A stretch of DNA of 34,212 nt. Origin: Lichtheimia corymbifera B2541. Its lineage: Eukaryota > Mucoromycota > Mucoromycetes > Mucorales > Lichtheimiaceae. Position 1 is the first letter of the stretch, and every line of letters begins with the position of its first letter. The stretch covers positions 1 to 34,212 of the forward strand of contig JNEU01000718.1 of the NCBI GenBank assembly GCA_000697475.1, in the 5' to 3' direction. The position numbers and the translations under genes are program-made. Below, piece by piece: positions 18,918 to 32,042 of the stretch. The notes under the pieces were generated by a model. It ran no database searches, was not told the origin of the DNA, and worked only from the letters and a program-made list of their open reading frames with translations.

Positions 18918-21900
18918 ATGAGTCAACCACATCAAGTATTGCGCCCTCTTTCTGTTAAGCAGAACAAGACTGAAGTCTCCATTTTGGTTCCTGCCGATAT
19001 CTGGGTCTCGGCTGAACAGCTCAAAGAAGAATTCCCCATCGAAGAGGAAGAGATTGATGAGATCGAACTGGCAGCCCGTTTTATGAGCTTTGCTGCCAAG
19101 CGTGCTTCCAAGGAACAACAATTTTTGCCTGTAGCAAGGACAGCTTTTATTGATTTCCGTGGCCGATATCTAAAGGACAATGACGTACATGCTATCACTC
19201 GCAACCTTTCATCCGAGTCTCGCTCAGTGATCATCAGTGCTTATTTCACCTCCTTGGTTGTTCTCAAAGACAGCAAAGCACTTTCAGCTGAGGAAGCTAC
19301 TCCATCCCAATCGGCGTTGTTTGCTGCCGCAGCTCGTGGCGATACCAAGATCTTTGCAGCCTTTGGTGGTCAAGGCAACATTGAGGAATATTTTGATGAA
19401 TTGGCAGATATTTGGACAACATACAATGGTTTGGTGCGTGGATTCGTAGAAAGGATGGCCATTGTTTTGGCTGAACATGCTCGCAGCTCAGAAGCAAGTG
19501 TATTTCATTCCAAGGGTCTTGATGTCGTGCGCTGGTTAGAAAACCCCGAGCTACGCCCTGATCTGCAATATTTCGTTTCAGCACCTGTCAGTTTTCCTTT
19601 GATTGGTCTTACCCAACTTCTCCATTACTATGTCATGCTCAAGGTGCTGGATCGTTCTCCTTCAGATATCAAACAATATTTGGCTGGTATGTATTGGTTG
19701 GGGTGTACATGTATATGGATGGGGGAATAACATGTAACGTGTATATTAGGTACCACGGGTCACAGTCAAGGCATTGTTACTTCTGCTGTCATTGCTTCAT
19801 CCAACACTGAAGAAGAATTTGTACGCAATGCTGAAAAAGCACTCGGCTTGCTTTTCTGGATCGGCACTCGTGCACAACAAGTTTTCCCTCCCACTACGCT
19901 TAATCCTACCATCCTCGAAGATTCCATCAACAATAATGAAGGCAACCCCACCCCAATGTTGGCTATCACTGGTCTACGTGAGGAACAAGTCCGCAAACAT
20001 TTGGATGCCACCAACGCACATCTTGCACCAGACCGTCAAATCAAGGTGACACTTGTCAATGGCCCTCGATCATTTGTTTGCACTGGTCCACCACAATCCT
20101 TGTATGGTCTCAATCTTAGTCTGAGAAAGCTCAAGGCACCAGCAGGCCTCGAACAATCTCGAGTACCATTTTCTCAACGCAAGCTTAAATTCTCTTCCCG
20201 ATTCTTGCCGATTACAGCTCCTTTCCACAGTGATTATTTGGCACAAGCTGGTGAAATTCTCAAACAAGATATTCAACGTGAGCAGCTTGGATTTGAAGCA
20301 AAGGATTTGAGTATTCCAGTATTGGCTACTGATTCAGGTATGTATATTTTGTGGTGCGTGTGATGGGTGGAGGAGGAGGGGCCACTTTTTTAAGGGGCGG
20401 AGTACATACACAACACACCCAACGGTGCAACAAGTGTTTCACATTTTGGGTCACTGGGGCGTTGGGGGGCATGAAATGGTGGATAGTATTATCGACAACA
20501 TTTTTGATTGACACTTGCTCCTTTTATTACTTTATTAGGTGATGACCTTCGCAACTCCAAGGACTTGACTCTCAATTTGGTGTCTCTTATTTGTGCACGT
20601 CCTGTCCTTTGGGAAAAGGCTATTGCTCTCAAGGGTCTTACGCATATTATCGATTTCGGTCCTGGTGGTACTTCAGGTATTGGTGCCTTGACCCATCGTA
20701 ACAAGGAAGGTACTGGTGTCCAAATTGTTTTGGCTGGTGCTCTTGAAGGCAACAACCGTGATTTGTCGTACAAGGCCGATTTGTTTGATTCGGATATCCG
20801 TGCTGTCACTTATTCTCAAGATTGGGCCAAGGCTTTCCAACCCAAGCTTGTAAAGACATCATGGTATGTGTATTGGAATGGTTATGGTATATATGGATGC
20901 TGATGATTATATTTATTTCCATATAGCAATGGACGGATTCATGTGGATACTCGCATGTCACGTCTCCTTGGCAAGCCCCCACTTATGGTTGCTGGTATGA
21001 CTCCTTCCACTGTCAGCGCCGAATTTGTGTCAGCAGTAATGAATGCCGGTTACCATGTTGAACTTGCTGGTGGTGGTCATTACAATGAAAAGATGTTGCG
21101 CAGCAAGGTCGACGAGATTATGAAGCAAACTCGTGCTGGTGAAGGCATCACTCTCAACATTTTGTTCTTGAACGTACGTCAATGGGGTTTCCAATATCCT
21201 TTGATCCAAGTCATGCGTAAGGAAGGTCTCCCTATGGAAGGTGTTTGTGTTGCTGCAGGTGTTCCCAGCTTGGATGTAGCCAACGAGGTTTTGGAGAATT
21301 TGCAAAATGCTGGTATCCGCCATGTCGCATTCAAGCCTGGTAGCATTGAAACCATCCGTCAGGTATGTTAAATAGCATTACAAGGGATAGCTCTGATACT
21401 AATGATGAATTTAGGTTGTTTCAATTGCTGCTGCTAATCCCAACATGCCCATTATCATGGAATGGACCGGTGGTCGTGCTGGTGGTCACCACAGCTTTGA
21501 GGATTTCCATCAACCCATCCTTGAGACCTATGCTTCTATTCGTCGTCAACCCAACATCGTTCTCGTTGCAGGTTCCGGTTTCGGTGGTGCTGATGACACT
21601 TTGCCTTATCTTACCGGTGATTGGGCATTGCAATTCGATTATCCTCCTATGCCATTTGATGGTATCCTCTTTGGTTCTCGTATGATGGTGTCTAAGGAAG
21701 GTCTTGCATCCCCTGCTGTCAAGCAAGCTATGGTGGATGCTCCTGGTGTTGATGATGACAATTGGGAAAAGACCTACAAGGGACCTACCGGTGGTGTGAT
21801 TACTGTGCGCTCTGAATTGGGTGAACCTATTCACAAGATTGCTACTCGTGGTGTGCGTTTGTGGAAGGAATTGGATGAAAGCATCTTCAACCAACCCAAG

Positions 21901-24900
21901 GAAAAGCGTCTTCCTGCTTTGCTTGCCAAGAAGGATTATATCATCAAGCGTCTCAATGCTGATTTCCAAAAGGTGTGGTTTGGCAAAAAGAAGAATGGTG
22001 ACGTTGTCGATCTTCAAGAAATGACCTACGTTGAAGTGGTGTCACGTATGGTGGAGCTTTTGTACATCAAGCTTGAGCAACGCTGGATAGACATTTCTCA
22101 CCGCAACCTCGTTGGTGACTTTTTGCGCCGTGTGGAAGAACGTTTCTCAACCTCCGAAAAGGCATCGCTCTTGCAAAACTTTAGCCAACTCGACAACCCC
22201 AACGACTTTGTGTCCGACTTTTTGGCTCAATTCCCTGAGGCTGATACTCAACTCTTGACCTCTGAAGATGTGTTGCACTTTGTCACCTTGTGCCAACGCC
22301 GTGGTCAAAAGCCTGTGCCTTTCATTCCTGTCATGGATAAGGACTTTGAGGTGTGGTTCAAGAAGGATTCTTTGTGGCAATCTGAAGACCTTGCTGCTGT
22401 CGTCGATCAAGATGTCCAACGTACTTGTATTTTGCATGGCCCTGTTGCTGCCAAATATGCCACTCGTGTCGATCAACCTGTGGGTGAAATCCTTGGTGAC
22501 ATTTACACCAGCCACATTGCCAGCTTGAAGGAACGCTATTACAACAACAGCGATGCATCCATTCCTCAAATTGAATATCTTGGTGGTTCTGACATCCAAG
22601 TCAATAAGAGCATTGAGCCTGCATCCCAATCCGCCACTGAGATCGTGTATGCCACTGGTGAAAACGAGTCCGCTTTGCACAAGGAAGATGAATGGTCTCA
22701 AGCTATTGCTGGCGCTGAGTACAACTGGTTGCGTGCTTTGTTGACTTCGCAATTCATTGTGCAAAACAAAAAGTTTGTTGACAACCCTCTCAAGCACTTG
22801 ATTCGCCCTCGTCCTGGTCAACAAGTTGTTGTCTCTCGTGATAGCAATGGTCGTCCTGTCGCTGTCAAGGTTCAAGACAAGCGTCTCTGGAGTGCCACTG
22901 GCAAGACAAAGGACTTTGTTACTTCCGTTGAAGTCGCTGTTTCAGGCAGCCGTATCAATGTTACCATGTTTGAGAAGCGTGGTGATGATTTCATTCCTTT
23001 GAACTTGTACTTTGACTACAAGCCCGAACTTGGCTATGCTCCTATTCATGAGGTCATGGAGGTATGTATATTATTTGCTGATGATGGTGGTGAATAATCA
23101 TATTAACCCATTTTCTCAATTTTTTACAGAGTCGCAATGACCGCATTAAGGAATTCTATTACAAGCTTTGGTTCGGTGCTGACAACAAGGATGACTTTTT
23201 GAATGTCCCTGTCACCGAAAAGTTGATTGGCACTGGTGAATCTGTCAAGTCTGATGAGATCAAGGAGTTCTGCCAAGCTGTTGGCAACCAAGCTGAGATT
23301 TATGTTGATCGTGGTCAAAAGGTCAATGCTCCTATGGACTTTGCCATTGTTGTTGGCTGGAAGGCCATTATCAAGGCTATCTTCCCCAAGGTCATCGATG
23401 GTGATTTGCTCAAGCTTGTTCACTTGTCCAATGGCTTCCGTGTCCTTGAAGGTGGCACTCTTCTCAGTGTTGGTGATGTGGTCGACACCTATGCCCATAT
23501 CAATGGCATCATCAATGGTGATTCTGGAAAGACTATTGAGGTCAAGGGTGTGATTGTTCGTGACGGCAAGCCTATTCTCGAAGTCGTCAGCCAATTCTTG
23601 TACCGTGGCCAATTTGATGACTATGAACACACTTTTGAACGTAAGGTCGAGACTCCTATGCAACTCAACTTCAAGGACACCAAGGATATCGCTGTTCTTA
23701 AATCCAAGGAATGGATTGAGTGGACTGAGGAATTGGAGAACCATGAGTTGTCTACTGATAGCACCCTTATCTTCCGCCTCAACACCGAAGTCAAATACAA
23801 GAACAAGAAGGTTTATGCCAGCGTTCAAACCAAGGGTACTGTGTCTATGCAAATCTCGACCAAGGAATTTGTCCAAGTTGGCAAGGTTGACTATGAAGCT
23901 GGTGAAAGCCATGGTAACCCTGTTACCGAATACCTCAAGCGTCATGGTCAAGAGATTGAGCAAGCCCACTTTTTCGAAAACGGTGGTTACTCTGTTATGC
24001 CTGCGAAGTCGACTTATTCTTCTGTGGTGCACGCTCCTGCCTCCAATGAGCCTTATGCTAAGATCTCTGGCGATTTCAACCCCATTCACGTCAACCCTTA
24101 CTTTGCTGACCTTGCCAATTTGCCTGGTACCATCACCCATGGCATGTGGACAAGTGCTTCAACTCGCAAGTTTGTTGAGATCTTTGCTGCTGACAACAAT
24201 CCTCAACGTGTGGTTGCCTATGATGTCAAGTTTATGGGTATGGTGCTTCCCTCTGATCGTCTTGAAACCAAGTTGTCCCATATTGGTATGAAGAATGGCC
24301 GCAAGATTATCAAGGTTGAGACCGTCAACCAAAATGGTGACAAGATTGTTGAAGGAAGTGCTGAGGTGGAACAACCTACCACTGCTTATGTTTTCACTGG
24401 TCAAGGTTCTCAAGAACAAGGTATGGGTATGGCATTGTATGCTAGCTCCCCTGTTGCCAAGGATATCTGGGATCGTGCAGATGCCCATTTCATGAAGAAC
24501 TATGGCTTCTCTATCATTGAGATTGTGCGTGACAACCCCAAGGAGAAGACTGTGCACTTTGGTGGTCCTCGTGGCAATGCTATTCGCCAAAACTACATGA
24601 GCATGACTTATGATGTTGTCGAATCAGATGGCAGCACCAAGACTTTGCCTTTGTTCCCCAACATTACCGATCGCACTTCGTTCTACACTTTCCGATCTCC
24701 CAATGGTTTGTTGTCAGCTACCCAATTCACTCAGCCTGCTTTGACCTTGATGGAGAAGGCTGCTTTCGAAGACATGCGTGCCAAGGAGCTTATTCAATCG
24801 GATTGTGCTTTTGCTGGTCACTCTCTTGGTGAATATTCCGCATTGGCTGCCGTTGGTAACGTGTTGCCTATTGAGTCATTGGTGGATGTCGTCTTTTACC

Positions 24901-27900
24901 GTGGTATGACCATGCAATCCGCTGTGCAACGTGATGCTGAAGGTCGATCCAATTATGGTATGGCTGCTGTCAACCCTGCTCGTGTCTCCAAGACTTTCAA
25001 CGATACCGCCTTACGTTATGTTGTCGACTCGATTGCTCGTCAAAGCAATGATGTCCTTGAGATTGTCAACTTCAACGTTGAAAACTGGCAATATGTTGCT
25101 GCTGGTTCTTTGCCTAACCTTGACGTCTTGACGAATGTGCTCAACTTTATCAAGAAATCAGACATTGACTTGCAAAAGCTTATGACCACCATGCCTTTGG
25201 AGGATGTCAAGAAGCATTTGACCGAGATCATCGATGGTGCCATTGAGAAGACGAATGCTAAGAAGGCTACCACTGGTCGTGTGCAATTGGAGCGTGGTTA
25301 TGCTACTGTGCCATTGCCTGGTATTGATGTGCCTTTCCACTCGAGCTTCTTGCTTAGCGGTGTGGCACCTTTCCGTACTTACTTGGCAAAGAAGATCAAC
25401 CCCACCTACATCAATGTGGCTCAACTCAGCGAAAAGTACATTCCCAACTTGACTGCTCAACCCTTCAGCATTGAAAAGGAGTACATTGAGAATGTCTACA
25501 GCTTGACTTCCAGCCCTCGTCTCGGCAAGGTTCTCAAGAATTGGACTGATGACAAGTACTCTACTCCTGGTCAACAACAACGCCTTGGTTACATTTTGCT
25601 TGTCGAATTGCTTGCTTATCAATTTGCTTCTCCTGTGCGTTGGATTGAGACTCAAGATCAGCTCTTCAAGTACTTCAAGGTCGAGCGTCTTATTGAATTG
25701 GGTCCTTCACCTACTTTGTGTGGCATGGCAACACGTACTCTCAACTTGAAGTACCAAGCTTATGATGATGCATTGATCAACCGTCGTCAAAACTTGTGTG
25801 TATCCAAGAATGCTACCGAGATCTATTATCAATTTGAGGATACTGCTGTTGAAGAAGAGCCTGCACCTGCTGCTGCTGCATCAGCCCCTGCTGCTGCACC
25901 TGCTGCTCCTGTTGCTGCACCACCACCAATGCCAGCTGCCGCTGCACCTGCAGCTCCTGTCAGGTAATTTACATTTATGCAATGCAATGTCATATGACAT
26001 ATAGACTCACGCATACGTTTATTTATTTATAGTGATGCTCCTGTTACTGCTACTGAGATCATTCACGTGGTGGTTGCTCAAAAGCTCAAGAAGTCTGTTG
26101 ATGAAGTTCCACTCAGCAAGACTGTCAAGGAATTGGTTGGTGGCAAGTCCACTCTTCAAAACGAAATTCTTGGTGATTTGCAAAAGGAGTTCCCCAGTGG
26201 CGTACCTGAAAAGGCTGAAGAGACAAGTCTTGAAGAATTGGGTGCTTCGTTGAATGGCAGCTTCCCTGGTACTCTTGGCAAGCATACCAGTGCTTTGGTG
26301 GCTAAGATGATCAGCTCCAAGATGCCTGGTGGTTTCAGTCTTAGCAGTGCCAAGTCTTATTTGTCATCCAAGTATGGTCTCGGCAGTGGTCGCACCGAAG
26401 GTGTCTTGTTGATGGGTCTTACCATGGAACCTGCTTCCCGTCTTGGTTCAGAAGGTGATGCCAAATCATGGTTGGATACTGTTGCTCAAGCCTATGCCAA
26501 GAAGGCTGGTATCAGCTTATCTGCTGGTGGTGCTGCTGCAGCTGGTGCTCCTATGATGGCTGCATTTGCTGCTCCTGCTGCTGCTGGTCCAGCACCTGTT
26601 GCGTATGTATCATACAATGGGGATTGGGAAATTATGATTATGATTACTCATTATGTTTATTTATAGTGATGCTCCTATTACTGCTACTGAAGTTATCCAT
26701 GTCGTCATTGCCCAAAAGCTCAAGAAGTCTGTTGACGAAGTGCCAACAAGCAAGGGTATCAAGGATTTGGTTGGTGGTAAATCCACTCTTCAAAATGAGA
26801 TTCTTGGTGATTTGCAAAAGGAATTCGGAAGCGGTGTGCCTGAAAAGGCTGAAGAGACTCCTATTGAAGAATTGGGTGCCTCGTTGAACAGCAGCTTCTC
26901 TGGTACTCTTGGCAAGCATACCAGTGCTTTGGTGGCTAAGATGATTAGCTCCAAGATGCCTGGTGGTTTTACTCTCAGTGCTGCCAAATCTCATCTCTCA
27001 TCCACTTGGGGTCTTGGTCCCGGTCGTACCGAAGGTGTCTTGTTGATGGGTCTTACCATGGAACCTGCCTCTCGTCTTGGTTCCGATGCTGATGCCAAGT
27101 CATGGTTGGATTCTGTTGCCCAAGCTTATGCCAAGAAGGCTGGTATCTCATTGTCTCAAGGTGGTGCTGCCGGTGGTGGTGCTGCTATGGGTGGCATGAT
27201 GATCAACACTGAAGAGCTTGATGCCCTCAAGGCTAAGCAAGATGCATTGATCTACCAGCAATTGAACTTGTATGCCCGCTACTTGCAAAAGGATCTCCGT
27301 GATGGTCACAAGAAGTACGAGGAGGAAAAGACCACCACCCAAAAGTTGCAAGCTGAATTGGATCAATGGCTCGCTGAGCATGGTGATGTTTATGCTGATG
27401 GCATCAAGCCCATCTTTAGCAGCTTCAAGGCTCGTCGTTATGATTCGTACTGGAACTGGGTCCGTCAGGATGCTTTGGAGATGTGGTACGATATCATCTT
27501 TGGCAAGCTTGCTATTGTCGATCGTGAAGTCACTGCCAAGTGCTTGCATATCATGACTCGTGCCTATCCTGGTTTGATCGATTACATGCGTTACAATGTT
27601 GAGAACTGTGCTGGTGACAAGGGTGAGACCTATCGCTTGGCTAAGGAATTCGGTCAAGCTTTGATTGAGAACTGCGTGGAAGTGCTCGCTGTTGATCCCG
27701 TTTACAAGAATGGTAAGTTCAATCACGTGATGCGATTGGGTGTATAAATCAGACAACTCATTTTATTTTAGTGAGCTTCCCCACTGGTCCTCAAACTACT
27801 ATCACTGAAAAGGGCGATATTCAATACAATGAAGTTCCTCGTCCTGGCTGCCGTAAGCTCGCTGATTATGTCAAGGATATGGCTTCTGGTAGCAAGATCA

Positions 27901-30900
27901 CCGAATACTCCAACCGCCTCAAGGTGCAACAGAATCTCGGTCGCATTTACAAGATCATTCGCAATCAAAACAAGATGAAGAAGTCCTCCAAGGTTGCCAT
28001 TCGCGAGTTGTATGGTGATGTGCTTCGTGCAATGTCCATGTCCAACACCATTGTCAAGGAGAACCGCGGTCGTCAACGTCGTTTGTCATCCACTGTACGC
28101 ACTGCTGAGCACAAGCGCATTTCTGCCAAGTCTGCCAAGTCTGAGACCATTCCTTTCTTGCATCTCAAGAAGAAGAACGTCAACGATCCTAGTGGATGGG
28201 AATTCAGCAGCCGTTTGACTACCACTTACTTGGATGTCCTTGGTGAAGTTGCTGAAGAAGGTATCACCTTTGCTGAAAAGTGCGTCTTGTTGACTGGTGC
28301 TGGTCGTGATTCCATCGGCTCAGAAGTGCTTAAGGGTCTTTTGTCTGGTGGTGCCAAGGTGGTAGTGACCACATCTCGTTTCAGTCGCCAAGTTACCGAG
28401 TACTTCCAATCCATCTATCACACCTATGGTTCTCGTGGTTCTCAATTGGTCGTTGTTCCCTTCAATCAAGGCTCCAAGCAAGATGTCGACGCCATTGTCA
28501 ACTACATTTATGACCCCAAGGGCTTGAACTGGGATTTGGATTGTATTATTCCATTTGCTGCTATCCCTGAAAACGGCCGTGAAATCGATTCCATCGACTC
28601 CAAGTCTGAACTTGCTCACCGTATCATGTTGACCAACTTGTTGCGTTTGCTTGGTAACGTCAAGACCCACAAGCAACAGATCGGTTCCGACACTCGCCCT
28701 GCTCAAGTTATCTTGCCATTGTCTCCCAACCATGGTCTCTTTGGTGGCGATGGTTTGTACAGTGAATCCAAGATTGCCCTGGAAACTCTCTTCAACCGTT
28801 GGTACTCTGAAAGCTGGTCAAGCTACCTCTTGATTACTGGTGCTGTCATTGGGTATGTATACATATATATGGATCATGTCATGAATCAATACTTACTTTT
28901 TATTATACACATATAGCTGGACCCGTGGTACTGGTTTGATGAGTGCCAACAACATGGTGGCCGAGGGTATGGAGAAGCTTGGTATCCGCACTTTCTCTAC
29001 CGTTGAAATGTCCTTCAACATCCTTGGTCTTATGCACCCCACAATTGTTGAGTTGTGTCAAAACGAACCTGTGTGGGCTGATTTGAACGGTGGTTTCCAA
29101 TTCATCCCTGAATTGAACAAGGTCAGCGCCAACTTGCGTCAAGAAGTTCGCGAGACTGCAGATATCCGCAAGGCTGTCGATGCCGAGAATGCCCTTGACT
29201 TCAAGATTGTCTATGGTGAAGAAGCTGAACGCAAGTACAAGCCTCACAAGATCACTCCTCGTGCCAACATGAAGTTCGACTTCCCCAAGCTCAAGGAATA
29301 TGACACTCTCAAGCATCTCAGCCACCTCAAGGGTATGCTTGATCTTGACAAGGTTGTCGTCGTCACTGGTTTCGGTGAAGTATCCCCATGGGGTAACGCT
29401 CGTACTCGTTGGGAGATGGAAGCCAATGGTGAATTCTCTTTGGAGGGTTGCATCGAAATGGCTTGGATCATGGGTTACATCAAGCACTTCCACGGCAAGC
29501 TTAAGGATGGTACCGCTTACTCTGGCTGGGTGGATGCCAAGTCCAATGAACCTGTCAAGGATAAGGATGTCAAGGCCAAGTACGAGAAGCAAATCTTGGA
29601 ACACAGTGGTATCCGTCTCATTGGTAAGTTTTTATTGGAATTGTGTGTGAATGCAGAAATAACTTATGGATGTCGTGATTAGATCCTACTGTCATGAATG
29701 GCTACGATCCCAACAAGAAGATGCTTATGCAAGAAATTGTTGTGGACCATGACTTGGAACCATTTGCTTGCAGCAAGGAAGAAGCTGAATACTTCAAGGC
29801 TCAACAAGGTGACTCTGCTGATGTCTATGAGAGCGGTGACGGTGAATGGGTTGTTGTCCTCAAGAAGGGATCCACATTGTTTGTGCCCAAGGCTTTGCGT
29901 TTCGATCGTCTTGTTGCTGGTCAAATTCCTACTGGTTGGGATCCTGCTCGCTATGGTGTGCCTAAGGATATCATCGATCAAGTTGATCCTGTGTCATTGT
30001 TCAACATCATCTCCACTGTTGAAGCATTCGTGTCATCTGGTATCACTGATCCCTACGAGTTCTACAAGTATGTCCACGTCTCGGAGATTGGTAACGCTAC
30101 TGGCTCTGGTGTTGGTGGTCAACGTGCTCAACGTGGTCTTTTCCGCGATCGTTTGCTTGACAAGCCTGTCCAAAAGGATATCCTTCAAGAATCCTTCATC
30201 AACACTGTCCCTGCATGGATCAACTTGCTTTTGTTGTCTGCCTCTGGTCCTATCAAGACTCCTGTCAATGCATGCGCTACATCTGCTGTCTCCGTTGAAG
30301 TTGCTATTGATACCATTATGACTGGCAAGGCCAAGATCATGATTGCTGGTGCTACTGAAGACATCACTGAGGAATCCAGCTACGAATTCGCCAACATGAA
30401 GGCTACTTCCAATGCTGTTGATGAATTCAAGCATGGCCGTACACCTGCTGAAATGTCGCGTCCTACCACTACTACTCGCAATGGTTTTATGGAAGCTCAT
30501 GGTTCTGGTAATCACATTCTCATGTCAGCATCCACTGCTATTGAGATTGGTGCTCCTATTTACGGTATTGTTGCCATGACCAATACTGCCACTGATAAGG
30601 AAGGCCGCTCGATTCCTGCTCCTGGTGCTGGTATCTTGACCACTGCTCGTGAAAGCACTCGTAAGCGTGCATCACCCTTGTTGAACTTCAATTACCGTGC
30701 TCGTCAACTCAAGGCTCGCCGTGCCCAAATCAATGCTTGGCTTGAGACTGAATACGACATGTTGCGTGAAGAATTGGAAGAACTCAAGGCTGCTGGTGAA
30801 TTGACTGAGGATGAAGAAAAGAGCTTCTTGGCTGAGCGTACCGACTTTTTGCACAAGGAAGCTAAGCGTCAAGAAAAGGAAGCACTTGCCACTTGGAACA

Positions 30901-32042
30901 TGGACTTCTATCGTCAAGATCCAACCATTGCTCCTTTGCGTGGTGCCCTTGCTGTTTACGGTTTGACTGTGGATGACATTGGTGTTGCTTCATTCCACGG
31001 CACTTCTACCAAGGCCAATGACAAGAACGAATCCCGTGTATTGAACGAACAACTCAAGCATCTTGGTCGCTCCAAGGGTAATGCTTTGCTTGCTATCACC
31101 CAGAAATACCTCACTGGTCACCCCAAGGGTCCTGCTGCTTCATGGATGGCCAATGGTATGATTCAATGCTTGAACAGCGGTATCGTTCCTGGCAACCGAA
31201 ATGCCGATAATGTCGATGAGGTGCTCAAGGAGTTCGAATACATTGTGTACCCATCTCGCAGCATTCAAACCGATGGCCTTAAGGCAGGTCTCTTGAAGTC
31301 ATTTGGTTTCGGTCAAGCTGGTGGTGAGATTCTTATCATCCATCCCGATTACGTTCTTGGTGCACTTGAAGAACACGAATACAACAGCTACAAGGCCAAG
31401 AATGCTCAACGTTATGCCAAGGCTTACCGCTACTTGCACGATTCGCTTACTGGTGTTGGTGACTTTATCCAAGTCAAGGATGCTGCTCCATACACTGATG
31501 AGCTTGAATACAAGGTTTACCTCAACCCCAACGCTCGTGCTCAATACTCCAAGGATAAGAAGACATGGTTGTTTGATGCCAAGTCTGTGGCTCTTCAACC
31601 TGAGTTCCAAGGCGATGTTGAATCGACTAAGGCTGTCCTTGCTTCCCTCACTGAACAACAAGCTGGCAAGAAGGGTGTTGGTGTCGATGTTGAATTGTGC
31701 TCCCATGTGAATGCCGATAACCAAACCTTTATTGAGCGCAACTTTACCACCGCTGAAGTCCAATATTGTCGCGGTCGCCCTGATGTTCAAGCAAGCTTTG
31801 CTGGTCGCTGGTCTGCCAAGGAAGCCGTTTTCAAGGCCATCTCCACTTATGGCAAGATCCAATCTGAAGGTGCCGGTGCTCCTCTCAAGGAAATTGAAAT
31901 CATTGCAGATGAAGTTGGAGCCCCTCAAGTTGTTCTTTCTGGCAAGGCCAAGGATGCCGCTTCTGCCGCTGGTATCAATACCATCAATGTTTCCATCAGC
32001 CATAGTGGCCCTTACAGTGTTGCTGTTGCATTGGCTCAGTAA
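18918..32042 (+). CDS. Type I fatty acid synthase, fused beta-alpha chain with two ACP domains
   Basis: Eleven exons: 18918-19686, 19750-20337, 20539-20863, 20927-21362, 21415-23061, 23130-25963, 26033-26602, 26667-27712, 27772-28852, 28917-29623 and 29683-32042. All phases close, giving 4120 residues. It makes palmitoyl/stearoyl-CoA from acetyl- and malonyl-CoA in the cytosol. Domains in order: acetyltransferase (GTTGHSQG, Ser262); enoyl reductase (from about 565, [17 protein letters not shown]); hot-dog dehydratase ([10 protein letters not shown], His1575); malonyl/palmitoyl transferase (AGHSLGEY, Ser1820); the point where yeast Fas1 ends and Fas2 begins (about 2075, [16 protein letters not shown], no break here); ACP1 (GGKST, Ser2239); ACP2 (GGKST, Ser2429); ketoreductase (TGAGRDSIG at 2913; Tyr3068, Lys3072); ketosynthase (Cys3532, His3773, His3814); phosphopantetheine transferase (Asp4003, Glu4005, Glu4048). 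No catalytic residue is missing. Codon bias is extreme, as expected for an abundant enzyme. Confidence 0.97.
26033..26602 (+). other. Exon encoding ACP domain 1 of the fatty acid synthase
   Basis: This 570-nt exon (exactly 190 codons, phase 2 on both sides) encodes one ACP with its own Ala/Pro-rich linker and nothing else. It starts at the same codon position (T|GAT GCT CCT) as the next exon. The attachment serine is 39 residues into each exon. The two ACPs are nearly identical in protein and very similar in DNA over about 500 bp, so the exon arose by tandem duplication. Confidence 0.93.
26667..27190 (+). other. Second ACP domain within exon 8 of the fatty acid synthase
   Basis: Exon 8 opens with the duplicated ACP ([20 protein letters not shown] ...) and then continues into the linker ([14 protein letters not shown]) and the structural part of the alpha region. 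The 64-nt intron in front of it shares the 3' end 'tttatttatag' with the 69-nt intron in front of the first ACP. That is what duplication of an intron-exon unit would leave. Confidence 0.93.
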
